DNA from: Elusimicrobia bacterium GWA2_66_18
GTDB lineage: Bacteria; Elusimicrobiota; Elusimicrobia; UBA1565; UBA9628
Length of the DNA: 64,000 nucleotides
Reading direction: 5' to 3'
NCBI GenBank assembly: GCA_001799675.1
Contig: MGTX01000028.1
Span: 25,730-89,729, forward strand
Shown: one piece after another, positions 24,695 to 32,589 of the stretch
Numbering within the stretch: the first letter of the stretch is position 1
Layout of the letters: each line of letters begins with the position of its first letter
The notes under the pieces: generated by a model
What the model was told of the DNA's origin: nothing
What the model saw: the letters and a program-made list of their open reading frames with translations, nothing else
Databases searched by the model: none
Position numbers and translations under genes: made by a program

Positions 24695-25786
24695 TCAGCG
24701 ACTCGCTGAGCGCATATCCGTTTGGTATAGGAAGTTAGGAGCGTCGATGCGAGCGAGAACGGAGTTGTCGCGGCTATCGTAGATCACGTTCTGAGAAGGA
24801 ATGATCTTCTTCATCCCCTCGAGGAATTCCTCCGCGTCCTTGGAAGTCTCCCAACGGCTCTTCCAAACGGAGAACGACGTCTGTCCGTTCGTATACGTCC
24901 GGATGAGATCGCCGGACCATCCATCGGCGAGAGTCTCCGCCTCGGGGCCCGTAGCGGGATAGCCGAGGAACAGCAAGTAAGTCATGAACTCTCCCCGCGT
25001 GTCCGTCTCGACGAGCCGCCATCCCTGCGGAAGTCTTCCGGAGACGTCTGGAAGATCGACGTCCTGAGGGGCGTCGGAACGGAAATATTTTTCCGGATGG
25101 AGCAGCTGCGCCGTGGAAAGCGGCGGCTTCGCATAGAGCGCGTTGACTCCGTCCCAGCCCTGCCGTTCCTTGACGAATTGGATGAACTTCGCGGCGATGC
25201 CGTAATTAAAAGCCATCGAGACCTGTGCCGCGGCGCCGGTCGGGCTGCTGTCGTACCGGGGCTGCGTCCCGCTCCATTCCCACGGGCGCTTGATTCCCAG
25301 CATCCGCCTGGCGCTGCTCTCCGGCATGCATTCGATGAACGTGAGCGTCGCGTCCCCCTCGGTCAACGCCGCGACGGCGTACTGCTCGTCGGAGGTCTTG
25401 GCTCGCCGCGTCATCCCCTCGAGACCGAACAATTGATCCTGAAGGGCGTGAAAGGACTCGTGTATCCGAGTGCCCCGGGCCCGGATTGGATCTATGGACG
25501 CATTGGAGTAGAGCTTTTTCGTCACCCAGTCGTAGATGCCCTGTATGGATTGCGATTCCTCGCGCGGGATGCCCATTTTCTCCAAGACCGCAAAAAATTC
25601 GTCGGCAGGAAGAGCCAGATAGTCGACGGGACCCGTGAATTTGAGTCCGCGCACGTTCTCGATGATTGCGTTGATCTCAAGCTGGGATGGGTCTTGCGTC
25701 GATCTCGGCGGCTGCGCCATGGAAGCCGTGCACGGACCCACGCAGAACGCTGCCGACAAGACGGCGACGACGAATGGAGTCTTCAT
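24695..25786 (-). CDS. Secreted zincin-like protein (HExxH)
   Basis: 363 residues. Signal peptide MKTPFVVAVLSAAFCVGPCTASMAQ. The metal site is IHESFHALQDQLFG near residue 109 with a downstream ALTEGDATLTF, the usual Glu ligand placement of gluzincin-like extracellular proteins. The rest includes WVTKKLYSNASID before the site and a C-terminal SFSVWKSRWETSKDAEEFLEGM. It is probably a peptidase or an inactive relative; the substrate is unknown. It is monocistronic, convergent with the frameshifted HEAT gene. Confidence 0.78.
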   Translation of the reverse strand: MKTPFVVAVLSAAFCVGPCTASMAQPPRSTQDPSQLEINAIIENVRGLKFTGPVDYLALPADEFFAVLEKMGIPREESQSIQGIYDWVTKKLYSNASIDPIRARGTRIHESFHALQDQLFGLEGMTRRAKTSDEQYAVAALTEGDATLTFIECMPESSARRMLGIKRPWEWSGTQPRYDSSPTGAAAQVSMAFNYGIAAKFIQFVKERQGWDGVNALYAKPPLSTAQLLHPEKYFRSDAPQDVDLPDVSGRLPQGWRLVETDTRGEFMTYLLFLGYPATGPEAETLADGWSGDLIRTYTNGQTSFSVWKSRWETSKDAEEFLEGMKKIIPSQNVIYDSRDNSVLARIDAPNFLYQTDMRSASR

Positions 25787-25936
25787 GATGGCAAGATAAA
25801 TTAAAAAGGGAGGGCCTCCATAGAGACTTTCGACCTATGAGGGCATCGGTTTTTGCCGGATTGCCCTGGGACGAAAGGCCCAGGGCATCTTCAGTTGCTG
25901 AAGAAGTTCTAGGCCGTCTTTGGCGAGGTCAATTGA

Positions 25937-26125
25937 GAATCGATCTCCTCGCGGGGAACCGGGAAATCCACCCTGCTGAAGGCGAATTTTCCCGACGCAC
26001 TGTTCGTGGATCTACTTGACCCGGACTCCTACCGCGCCCACGTGAGTCACCCGGAGCAACTGCGCGTCCTCGTCGAGGGCAATCCTGGAATCTCCCGATT
26101 CGTCATCGATGAAATACTATCCCGT
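25937..26125 (+). pseudogene. Fragment of AAA_14/DUF4143-type ATPase, cut by the IS
   Basis: No start codon, and an in-frame TGA sits just upstream. The frame reads RGTGKSTLLKANFPDALFVDLL, then EQLRVLVEGNPGISRFVIDEI: the Walker A through Walker B of AAA_14 ATPases (the family often paired with DUF4143). Homology stops near 26117, where the insertion-sequence DNA begins. The rest of the gene is not found on the other side of the IS. Confidence 0.75.
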
Positions 26126-27280
26126 CCAGTAGAATTGAGACGTTCTTTGGCCGTTTGATCTGTTGACGTTTCTGCCTCCAGAGCTAGGCGTTAGACTACT
26201 GGAGGAAGAGATGAAGACGAAGAAGTCGGTGAGAAAGCAGTGGGCCGTTTCTGAGAAGTTAGAAGTCGTGCAAGCCCGGCAGAGTGGGCTGACGTTGGAC
26301 GAGTTGAAGTCGCTGTACGGTGTTTATGGGTCGATGGTCTCAGATTGGACGGCGAAGTACGAGAAGGGCGGGATCGCGGGGTTGGAAACGCAGCCGACGG
26401 GCGGAGCCGCGCATGTGCAGAGCCCGCGAGTGGCTGCGGCCGAGCAGTTGATCGACGGGATCAAGAACGCGGACCCCGACGCGGGCGTCGGGAAGGTCCA
26501 GGGAGAATTGACGCGGCATGGCTTCCTGAGCCTGGCGCGCGAGACGGTGCGGCGTCTGCTGAGGCGGAAGGGGCACGGTCCGATCCTGGGGCGAAGTCGG
26601 CGTAAAAACCGTCCGGCGAAGGTTCGGCACTTCGAGCGGGCGCTGCCCAACGAGCTGTGGCAGACGGACATCATGAGTTTCATGATCAAGGGCCAGTACC
26701 GGGTGTACGTGATCGGGTTCTTAGACGACCACAGCCGGTTTATCATCGGGTGGGGCCTGTACCGGTTCCAGACGGCGGCCAACGTGCAGGAAGTGTTTCG
26801 GGCGGGAATCGAGAAGCACGGCCTGCCCAAGGAAGTCCTGAGCGACAACGGGCGGCAGTATTATTCGTGGCGAGGGCGCAGCCAGTTCACGGAGATGCTG
26901 ACGAAGCTGGGAATCCGGCACATCAGGAGCCGGCCGTACCATCCGCAGACGTGCGGGAAGATCGAGTCGTTCTGGCGCAACGTGATCCAGGAGTGCCTGG
27001 CCAAAACGCCGCTGGGGAGTTTTGAGGAGGCCAAGGAAAAGCTTGGGGAGTACATCGAGTACTACAACTTCAAGCGGCCGCATCAGGGAATCGAGAACGT
27101 GACGCCGTCGGACCGATTCTACCGGGTGGCCGACCAGGTTCGTCAGATCGTGGCGTCGAACACGGAGAAAGTCGAGGCGGCGCCGACGCCGGCGCCCGAG
27201 TACCGGGCGCCGACGTATATCGTGGGCAACATCGGCGGCAAGGAGTTGCGGGTCGTGGCCAGGGAGGCGGTGTCCTTCCG
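26118..27280 (+). mobile_element. Insertion sequence with DDE (rve) transposase, right end probably truncated
   Basis: It lies between a truncated AAA_14 gene (left) and a truncated HNH/EVE gene (right). The flanking genes are different and I see no convincing terminal inverted repeats or target duplication. This fits deletion or rearrangement after insertion rather than a clean transposition. Boundaries are where flanking protein homology ends. Confidence 0.65.
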
Positions 27281-27824
27281 GTACCTCGGCCAGATAAACG
27301 CCCTGGAGTCCGACGCCGGTACTCCGAAGAGGCGAATACTTCTGGGGCAACAGAGGCCCCAGCACGCCAATGTGGTCTCGCGGCCGCACTCGATTGTGGG
27401 GAATGCGATACGCCACATCCACCCGCCAGCCGGCGCTTGGATGCCAATTGGGCCCGATGGAACCGAACTCATCCGGTTTCGGGCATTCGTAGCAATAGGA
27501 CTGGGCGATTCCAATGGCCGCTATCGCCTGGTCCCGAAAGGAGAAGATGATGTCACCCGGCGCGACCTCGCGCATGTTCTCATAGAACTGATTACGTGCG
27601 CCGTTTTGATTGCGCTTCGGCGACCACAAATAGCCGCCTCTGAACTCTTGATCGAAGGTCTGATTTTGGTTGACCCACCAGAAGCGCACGCCCGAAGTAT
27701 AGAGCGAATCCGGCGGCAGCGCTACCCCTGGGCCAGGTCAATTCCGGGCCCCGCCCCAGCCGCAGGGGCCTGCCGGCGGCGGTTTAGGCGGGAAGCGGTA
27801 GTCGTCCGTATTAGGACTTGTTGA
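26211..27824 (+). CDS. IS481/IS3-type transposase (reads through the IS end)
   Basis: It starts at the ATG at 26211 with GGAGG upstream; the earlier ORF-track start (26163) is unnecessary. An N-terminal HTH (QSGLTLDELKSLYGVYGSMVSDW) and HTH_21-like segment lead into the rve catalytic core: DDE residues in NELWQTDIMSF, EVLSDNGRQYY and CGKIESFWRN, followed by EYYNFKRPHQGIENVTPSDRF. Real transposase ends about residue 355. The remaining about 180 codons are antisense to the broken HNH/EVE gene, meaning the native stop was lost. Likely inactive or fused. Confidence 0.85.
   Translation: MKTKKSVRKQWAVSEKLEVVQARQSGLTLDELKSLYGVYGSMVSDWTAKYEKGGIAGLETQPTGGAAHVQSPRVAAAEQLIDGIKNADPDAGVGKVQGELTRHGFLSLARETVRRLLRRKGHGPILGRSRRKNRPAKVRHFERALPNELWQTDIMSFMIKGQYRVYVIGFLDDHSRFIIGWGLYRFQTAANVQEVFRAGIEKHGLPKEVLSDNGRQYYSWRGRSQFTEMLTKLGIRHIRSRPYHPQTCGKIESFWRNVIQECLAKTPLGSFEEAKEKLGEYIEYYNFKRPHQGIENVTPSDRFYRVADQVRQIVASNTEKVEAAPTPAPEYRAPTYIVGNIGGKELRVVAREAVSFRYLGQINALESDAGTPKRRILLGQQRPQHANVVSRPHSIVGNAIRHIHPPAGAWMPIGPDGTELIRFRAFVAIGLGDSNGRYRLVPKGEDDVTRRDLAHVLIELITCAVLIALRRPQIAASELLIEGLILVDPPEAHARSIERIRRQRYPWARSIPGPAPAAGACRRRFRREAVVVRIRTC
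27270..27689 (-). pseudogene. 5' fragment of an EVE-like/HNH restriction endonuclease
   Basis: It starts at GTG 27689: RFWWVNQNQTFDQEFRGGYL, then NGARNQFYENMREVAPGDIIFSFRD and DHIGVLGPLLPQKYSPL...GVYLAEVPE. This is the N-terminal PUA/EVE-like reader domain found in front of HNH nucleases in many bacteria. Homology ends near 27270 at the IS boundary, so the nuclease domain is missing. The ORF-track protein continuing to 26721 is transposase antisense. This is a remnant of a modification-sensing restriction gene. Confidence 0.75.
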
Positions 27825-28815
27825 AGTCCGTTTCGAACTCCTCGACGACTTCGAGGATCGCCTCGAACTTGGGCGGCTCCGAGAAAAACATGTCGTCTCT
27901 CATCGCTTGGTAGTCCCGCCTCCACTCGGCCAGCCGCTCTTTCGGCGGCAGGAGACGCAGGGTCCCCTTCTTCAGGGTCTTGTAATCAACCCAGGTTTGG
28001 CGAAAGAAGGCCTCGCGGTGCGTGGCGATGCGCTCGAACAAGCCCGCATCCTTGACGGCCTCGGCGGCGATACCCTTTTGGATCAAACATGAGAGGTCGT
28101 AATAGTGCCGGGAGAGCCGCGTTTTGAGCGCCTTTTCAGGCGGACGGAAGGTTTCTTCATGCAAGAGCATCGCCTTCTCCCAAAACGTCCGCCGAGCCGC
28201 GACGGTCCTCACCTCGAATTCCGGGGCGAAGAACACCCCGGAAATCTGCTCGGCGAGAAGTGGCCGAATGGTCGGGCGCTCGGCCGGCTCGGTTTCTGAG
28301 CGCGCCCCGAACTCCATCTTGACCTCGCGCTTGATGTAGTCGGCCTCGTCGACAGAAAGTGCCGTCGGATATGCGAACAAAAGAGTCAACTGATCCGGGT
28401 CTGTTTCGCGGCCGGCAAAAGAAAGCGTTCCACGCTCACCACGAGGCAGCGCCGTATCGATTCTCTGCTGGAGCGCGGGACGGATTTCGCCGTCGATCTT
28501 GGCGCTGCAGACATCCTTCAGCTTGCCCACGCGGCTGCGGCTCAAGGTCGCCCCGCCGAAGCCGAGATAGTCGCGCTCGATCACGAGGTCGATGTCTTCG
28601 GAAAAACGATCGATCAGCTTCCAGCCCTTGGATAAGGAGGTCCCGCCCTTGAAAGTCAGCTGCGGGCCCCATCCGGGCAAGGCAAGAAGCTCCCGCAAGG
28701 TCCAGCAAACCCAGAAATCCTTTTCCACGCTGACGGCCGAGATGCCCAACTCGGCGGCGGCCTTTTCACAGGCAAGGCGTCGATCCTTTGGGTCGAGTTT
28801 AAACCACGCGTTCAC
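27811..28815 (-). CDS. AbiEii-type nucleotidyltransferase toxin
   Basis: 334 residues from the GTG at 28815, overlapping the antitoxin stop (GTGA). The nucleotidyltransferase core is GPQLTFKGGTSLSKGWKL followed by FSEDIDLVI, the G-G-T-S and D-x-D motifs of the DUF1814/AbiEii family, which modifies tRNA 3' ends or otherwise uses NTPs to arrest growth. Later HETFRPPEKAL and RHYYDLSCLI match the helical part. It is paired with the AbiEi-like gene upstream; the operator palindrome suggests negative autoregulation. Confidence 0.9.
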   Translation of the reverse strand: MNAWFKLDPKDRRLACEKAAAELGISAVSVEKDFWVCWTLRELLALPGWGPQLTFKGGTSLSKGWKLIDRFSEDIDLVIERDYLGFGGATLSRSRVGKLKDVCSAKIDGEIRPALQQRIDTALPRGERGTLSFAGRETDPDQLTLLFAYPTALSVDEADYIKREVKMEFGARSETEPAERPTIRPLLAEQISGVFFAPEFEVRTVAARRTFWEKAMLLHEETFRPPEKALKTRLSRHYYDLSCLIQKGIAAEAVKDAGLFERIATHREAFFRQTWVDYKTLKKGTLRLLPPKERLAEWRRDYQAMRDDMFFSEPPKFEAILEVVEEFETDFNKS

Positions 28816-29444
28816 TTGGGCGCCTCCGAGTTCGTGGACACTTCCCGCATGATCGTCGCGATCCAAGCCGGAGCATAGCGCGCGTCGGAGGCCAGCCGGT
28901 GGAGATCATCGACCGAGAGCGCCTTTCTTAGCAGCGGTATCGTGGAACTGTGGTCGCTTTTTTTGCCGAGCCACCGCAACGCCTGAATGACGAGGCCGCT
29001 GGCGGTGCCCGCCGTGGCCATGTTGCGGGGCGTCGTTCGGCGCAGGATGATATGCGTCTTTCCGACTCTGAGCCGGCGCGTCGGCCCATCGGTCAGATAG
29101 ACAATGCGCACCGGCACCTGGGTCGATAGGTGCAGGAGGTTCGCGGCGTAGGTGCCGGTCGGCTGGAGGCGGATGGCGTCACGGCGCTTGAGCGCCTGTT
29201 CCACTTCTTTGAGATCGGGCGCCAAGACTCCGAACTGAGGATGGTTCCGCGGCCTGTCGTAGAACCCGCGCGCGATCTGCCGGATCAAGCCCGCCTTCTT
29301 GTGCCGCTTGAGCGCTGCAGCGACGGCGTTACGGCTGCCCAGGTCGCTCAGGTCGGCGGGCGTGAAGACCCAGCCGGCCGGGCGACTCTGGACCAAGCCC
29401 AGTATATGGCTATCTACAGATGTGGCGTGTTTTCCCCTGCCCAT
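28812..29444 (-). CDS. AbiEi-like antitoxin (DUF6088-type)
   Basis: 210 residues from the ATG at 29444; the ORF-track GTG at 29453 falls inside the operator. The N-terminal winged helix reads GWVFTPADLSDLGSRNAVAAALKRHKKAGLIRQIARGFYDRP. The downstream part (LQPTGTYAANLLHLSTQVPVRIVYLTDGPTRRLRVG) fits the DUF6088/AbiEi family. In AbiE systems this protein represses its own promoter through inverted repeats and counteracts the AbiEii enzyme. Confidence 0.87.
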   Translation of the reverse strand: MGRGKHATSVDSHILGLVQSRPAGWVFTPADLSDLGSRNAVAAALKRHKKAGLIRQIARGFYDRPRNHPQFGVLAPDLKEVEQALKRRDAIRLQPTGTYAANLLHLSTQVPVRIVYLTDGPTRRLRVGKTHIILRRTTPRNMATAGTASGLVIQALRWLGKKSDHSSTIPLLRKALSVDDLHRLASDARYAPAWIATIMREVSTNSEAPK

Positions 29445-29480
29445 ATTTGACACAAATAGTAGCCTGTTTTTGTGTCAAAT
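29445..29480 (-). promoter_or_regulatory. Perfect 12-bp inverted repeat, AbiE operator
   Basis: ATTTGACACAAA (29445-29456) and TTTGTGTCAAAT (29469-29480) are exact reverse complements separated by 12 bp, abutting the antitoxin ATG. This is the expected place for AbiEi autorepression. A TTGACA-like -35 is embedded in the distal arm; the -10 is unclear. Confidence 0.8.
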
Positions 29481-29526
29481 ACAAGGGGTGGGTATACCGC
29501 AGGAGGAAACACAAAAGCGAGCTTGG

Positions 29527-29567
29527 CGCATGCTTGTAAGCTCGTGCGACGAGCTTACAAGCATGCG
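29527..29567. repeat. Perfect 19-bp inverted repeat with 3-nt loop
   Basis: CGCATGCTTGTAAGCTCGT, loop GCG, then the exact complement ACGAGCTTACAAGCATGCG. It lies in the gap between the AbiE operon and the divergent regulator. There is no U-tract on either strand, so it is not an ordinary intrinsic terminator. It could be a cruciform or protein-binding palindrome, or a folded RNA end. Confidence 0.85.
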
Positions 29568-29590
29568 AGGGCCTAAGTCAATCCCGCTAC

Positions 29591-29677
29591 TGTTTACAAA
29601 CCTGTAAACACATACCTAGCGGAACACCAGTCATCGTCGAAGATTTATATAATCCCCTTTGACCATTTGTGTTTACA
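29591..29677 (+). promoter_or_regulatory. TGTTTACA operator sites and -10 for the lone AbiEi-like regulator
   Basis: The palindrome TGTTTACA-AACC-TGTAAACA (29591-29610) recurs as a half-site TGTTTACA at 29670-29677. Between them is TATAAT (29648-29653). A dimeric repressor could hold both the -35 region and the start region. The probable binder is the winged-helix protein encoded immediately downstream. Confidence 0.6.
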
Positions 29678-29703
29678 ACCAACGAATAATTTCGCCCTCA
29701 TTT

Positions 29704-30393
29704 GTGACTGAGAGAAATCCCTTCGGCCCTACCGCTTCGCTCCTCCTGAGAGTGGCTTTCCGCCGTCCAGGAAAGCCGTGGGGCATCCGTGAACTGGCCC
29801 AAATGGCAGGCGTCAGCCCGGCGCTCTCCACCCTCGTACTACGACGCCTTGAGCGCCTTGGCCATGTCTCCCGGGAATCGACCGGAGAGGCACGGTTCCT
29901 CGATCTCCCGCGCCTACTGGAGGACTGGGCGGCATGGTACGCCGCCGCTCCGATCGAATCCTACCGCTACGCGATGGAGGGCGCGGAGACGCCAAAGGAG
30001 ATGTTTGCCCGGCTCTCCAAGGCCCGCGCCCATCTGCCGGGGCGGTGGGCGTTATCAGCGATGGCCGGAGCGTCCCTCGCCGCGCCCCACGCCGTGTTCA
30101 ACGAGGTACACGTGCATCTGGCCGAGGCCGACCGGCTGCAAAGCGCCTGGCGGCGTTCCCTGCTTCTGACCCCGGACACGAGAGGCCCATTCCACATTCT
30201 CCGGCCATACTACGCCGAAGCGGGGCTCCTGGACATGAGAGAAATCAGGAAGCTGCCAGTGGTTTCGGACATCCAACTATACCTTGAATGCCGGCGCTAT
30301 CCCGTCCGCGGGCGCGAGCAAGCGGAACATCTGCTGCACATGATCTCTCGCGATGCCAAGGCCGCTCAGGCTCGATTCCAAGTCAGTTGTTAA
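29704..30393 (+). CDS. AbiEi-like winged-helix regulator, no toxin partner
   Basis: Start is either TTG 29659 (only 5 nt after a TATAAT) or GTG 29704; I prefer the latter because transcription should begin near 29660. The N-terminal winged helix is GKPWGIRELAQMAGVSPALSTLVLRRLERLGHVSRES. The C-terminal half ends VVSDIQLYLECRRYPVRGREQAEHLLHMI, typical of the AbiEi-family regulators whose C-terminus has a nuclease-like fold. No nucleotidyltransferase follows, so it is an orphan antitoxin or repressor. Two TGTTTACA-type sites precede it. Confidence 0.72.
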   Translation: MTERNPFGPTASLLLRVAFRRPGKPWGIRELAQMAGVSPALSTLVLRRLERLGHVSRESTGEARFLDLPRLLEDWAAWYAAAPIESYRYAMEGAETPKEMFARLSKARAHLPGRWALSAMAGASLAAPHAVFNEVHVHLAEADRLQSAWRRSLLLTPDTRGPFHILRPYYAEAGLLDMREIRKLPVVSDIQLYLECRRYPVRGREQAEHLLHMISRDAKAAQARFQVSC

Positions 30394-30478
30394 GAGTTAC
30401 TTAACAGCTGCCGCGTGAACCATGACCTGCACATATCCTCAAAAAACTTGCGGTATTGTGCGAATCGAAGGCAGGCCT

Positions 30479-30559
30479 TGATATAATGTCCACAACATAC
30501 CCGCCACGCCTCTCGGCCCAACGGGCTGATGCGCAACTTGGGCGGGTTTTCTTTTTTTT
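30479..30559 (+). ncRNA. Putative short transcript: extended -10 promoter to intrinsic terminator
   Basis: The extended -10 is TGATATAAT (TATAAT 30482-30487). About 12 nt later, ACCCGCC (30499-30505) can pair with GGCGGGT (30541-30547) around an inner GCCC-AAC-GGGC hairpin. This is followed directly by TTTTCTTTTTTTT (30547-30559). The unit would give an about 65-nt RNA ending just before the ATG at 30572. It is either an attenuator for that gene or a free-standing small RNA. No known RNA family recognised. Confidence 0.5.
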
Positions 30560-30571
30560 GGGTATGCAAAA

Positions 30572-30823
30572 ATGAGCGATAAACCGCGTCCGCTTCCTGA
30601 TGTCATTGAACACGCCTCGCTGCCCAAGGATGAACAATATCGAAAGGGCTTGAGAGCTCACTGGGAAAAGCAATACGGCCGCACACTGTCAGATGCGGAG
30701 CTCGAAGAGATTCATGCCAATACGACGAGGTTCCTGAGCATCCTATACCGCTGGCATGTCGAAGATGAAAATAAGAAGCTCGAGGTGGCTACGAAGACGC
30801 CGAAACCAGATAAGCCGCTATGA
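30572..30823 (+). CDS. Small hypothetical protein (83 aa)
   Basis: Charged, soluble and probably helical: KDEQYRKGLRAHWEKQYGRTLSDAELEEIHANTTRFLSILYRW. A terminator-like hairpin with a U-run sits directly before the start, so expression may depend on read-through. It overlaps the next start by the ATGA arrangement. The family is not recognised; it could be a small mobile-element protein. Confidence 0.6.
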   Translation: MSDKPRPLPDVIEHASLPKDEQYRKGLRAHWEKQYGRTLSDAELEEIHANTTRFLSILYRWHVEDENKKLEVATKTPKPDKPL

Positions 30824-31188
30824 AATTCGTCTGTGTTTCCGACACCCACACGATGCACGATCGGCTGCCCATTCCTGAGGGCGATGTCTTTATCCACGCC
30901 GGCGACATGACGGACGTCGGCTCCCTGGAGGACGTCGCCCGCTTCAATGGTTTCCTGAAGTCGCTCAAGCACCGCTATAAGATCGTGATCGCCGGCAATC
31001 ATGACTTCGCCTTCCAAAATTCCCATCAGGTGGCCAAGAGCATGCTGACCGACTGCATCTACCTGGAGGATTCGGAGACCACCATCGAGGGCATCAAGCC
31101 TATGCCGAGTCCGCTTGGTCGAATTTTATACAATCATCTGAGAATCTATGAAGACATCTCCGGAGCTGTTCGTCATCGCGGGTCCTAA
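30820..31188 (+). pseudogene. Truncated calcineurin-like metallophosphoesterase
   Basis: MKFVCVSDTHTMHDRLPIPEGDVFIHAGDMTDVG and KIVIAGNHDFAF give the first metal-binding motifs (DxH, GDxxxxG, GNHD) of the family. After about residue 98 (TIEGIK) homology stops, and the C-terminal His motifs (GHxH) are missing. The frame ends inside the start of the zeta-like toxin gene. A full enzyme would be about 200-280 residues, so this is a 5' remnant, probably replaced by insertion of the toxin module. Confidence 0.75.
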
Positions 31189-31726
31189 TGGGGCCGGGAA
31201 AACGACATTCGCTCGGGAGTTTCTTCCGAAATATGCGAAGTGCCAGGAGTTCGTGAATGCCGACCTCATCGCGGGTGGGCTTTCCCCGTTCTCTCCTGGA
31301 GCCGCCGCGATCGAGGCGGGCCGCATCATGCTCCACAGGATCGAGGAGCTATCGGCGCAGCGCCACACGTTCGCGTTCGAGACAACCCTATCCGGCCGAA
31401 GTTATCTCTCTCTTTTCAAGAAGCTCCGAGCTGGCGGATACCGCATTCACCTGATATTCTTATGGTTGCCCCAAGTCGAACTCGCGATCCAGCGTGTGAA
31501 GGAAAGAATTCATCGCGGAGGACATTCAGTTCCGGAGCAAGACATTAGACGGCGCTTCGACCGGGGCATAAAGAATCTCTTGACTGAGTATCACGTGCTT
31601 GTGGATACATGGGGTCTTTTCGATAACTCAGGCAGCCAGCCCCGGCCTATTGCGAAGGCTAAAGAGGGAATCATCGAGAGAATAGATGCCCCATTATTCG
31701 AAAAGATCCGGGAAGGCTTAAAATAA
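31148..31726 (+). CDS. Zeta-toxin-family P-loop kinase
   Basis: 192 residues. The P-loop VIAGPNGAGKTTFAREFLP is at the N-terminus, then VNADLIAGGLSPFSP (substrate Asp), HTFAFETTLSGRSYLSLF and a C-terminal RRRFDRGIKNLL. This is the compact zeta-like family related to UDP-GlcNAc kinases. It differs from classical zeta in lacking an epsilon partner. The 62-aa gene beginning 2 bp downstream is the likely cognate small protein. Confidence 0.88.
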   Translation: MKTSPELFVIAGPNGAGKTTFAREFLPKYAKCQEFVNADLIAGGLSPFSPGAAAIEAGRIMLHRIEELSAQRHTFAFETTLSGRSYLSLFKKLRAGGYRIHLIFLWLPQVELAIQRVKERIHRGGHSVPEQDIRRRFDRGIKNLLTEYHVLVDTWGLFDNSGSQPRPIAKAKEGIIERIDAPLFEKIREGLK

Positions 31727-31728
31727 AC

Positions 31729-31917
31729 ATGAAAGTAAAACGTGTGCCAAAAAACCACGACATCATGCTGAAAGCCGAGAAGGCTCTCCAGATCGCTGTT
31801 GCGAAAACAATTGAAGATCATCGCATGAGCGGGGACCCTATCGTCGTTTGGAAAAACGGGAAAGTCGTCAAGATTCCCGCCAGCCGAATCCCACGCGCCA
31901 AGTCTATCGGCGCCTGA
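31729..31917 (+). CDS. Small partner of zeta-like toxin (putative antitoxin)
   Basis: 62 residues: LKAEKALQIAVAKTIEDHRMSGDPIVVWKNGKVVKIPASRI. This SGDPIVVWxxGKVV pattern recurs beside compact zeta-family kinases in many genomes. It begins 2 bp after the kinase stop. No enzymatic motif. The antitoxin role is inferred from genomic context only. Confidence 0.7.
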   Translation: MKVKRVPKNHDIMLKAEKALQIAVAKTIEDHRMSGDPIVVWKNGKVVKIPASRIPRAKSIGA

Positions 31918-31930
31918 ATCGCTCCCGCCC

Positions 31931-32269
31931 GTGAACGCGCTAGACAGGGTTCAGGTAGCCAAGACGGTTCGGACGTTCTTGGACACGAAACGTCCGGTTG
32001 ACCCTGCCATTAGAGTCAAGCTCGACTTCGCTTTCCGTTTCCACAGGCAGAGCGTGGAACTACTTGAAATCCGCCCGAAGTTTAACAAGCCGGGTAAGAC
32101 CGACCATGCTTTTGCCAAGGCCACGTTCGTGAAGGCGCAGGCAATCTGGAAGGTCTACTGGATGCGCGGCAACTTGAAATGGCATCCATACCAGCTGGCT
32201 AAAGTCCGCTCACTGAATGCGTTTCTGAAGCTGGTTGGTGAAGACAAGCATCATTGCTTCTTCGGCTGA
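31931..32269 (+). CDS. DUF3024 family protein
   Basis: 112 residues, GTG start. The pattern FRFHRQSVELLEIRPKF, then FVKAQAIWKVYWMRGNLKWHPY and FLKLVGEDKHHCFFG, is that of DUF3024, small proteins common in accessory DNA with no proven function. Conserved Trp and His residues suggest nucleic-acid contact. It is probably cotranscribed with the zeta module. Confidence 0.8.
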   Translation: MNALDRVQVAKTVRTFLDTKRPVDPAIRVKLDFAFRFHRQSVELLEIRPKFNKPGKTDHAFAKATFVKAQAIWKVYWMRGNLKWHPYQLAKVRSLNAFLKLVGEDKHHCFFG

Positions 32270-32293
32270 CGCAAACGGGCGCATCCTTCCGGG

Positions 32294-32465
32294 TCAGCTA
32301 ATTACGGGCAATCCAATTTTTCGCAAATATTCGAACGTCGGGTCGTAGAACTCTGCTTTGCGCGTCGGGTCTTCATCTGAACCTTCGGGAATGACGATCA
32401 CTATTCCCTGACGCGCCCGAGTCAACAGCACGCGATAGGCATTCTTCAGATAAGTTTTCCTGTCG
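32294..32465 (-). pseudogene. C-terminal fragment of DUF2075 helicase-like protein
   Basis: The reverse frame reads TYLKNAYRVLLTRARQGIVIVIPEG, then FYDPTFEYLRKIGLPVIS and stop: the extreme C-terminus of DUF2075 proteins (superfamily I helicase-like). Nothing upstream of about 32465 matches; the frame continues into hairpin DNA beside the attachment site. A remnant left at the element boundary. Confidence 0.75.
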
Positions 32466-32490
32466 GAAATTCGTGAAGGGGATCGTCGTC

Positions 32491-32565
32491 CAGCCCGATA
32501 AGAGGGCTGAAATGACTTGGGACCCTCAAGCCGTCCTAAGTCTCGCGGACGGTCCGAGGGTCCCA
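32491..32565. repeat. Two adjacent stem-loops next to the left attachment site
   Basis: First: CAGCCC-N7-GGGCTG (32491-32509). Second: TGGGACCCTC (32518-32527) pairs with GAGGGTCCCA (32556-32565), with an inner CCGTCC/GGACGG stem. They lie between the DUF2075 fragment and the 48-bp tRNA repeat. No poly-U. Confidence 0.65.
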
Positions 32566-32589
32566 GCCACTGCAATGATGGTGATTAAG

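Noticed and set aside
26721-27269. C-terminal two-thirds of the minus-strand HNH/EVE ORF
   Set aside because: It is the reverse strand of the transposase core, not nuclease sequence.
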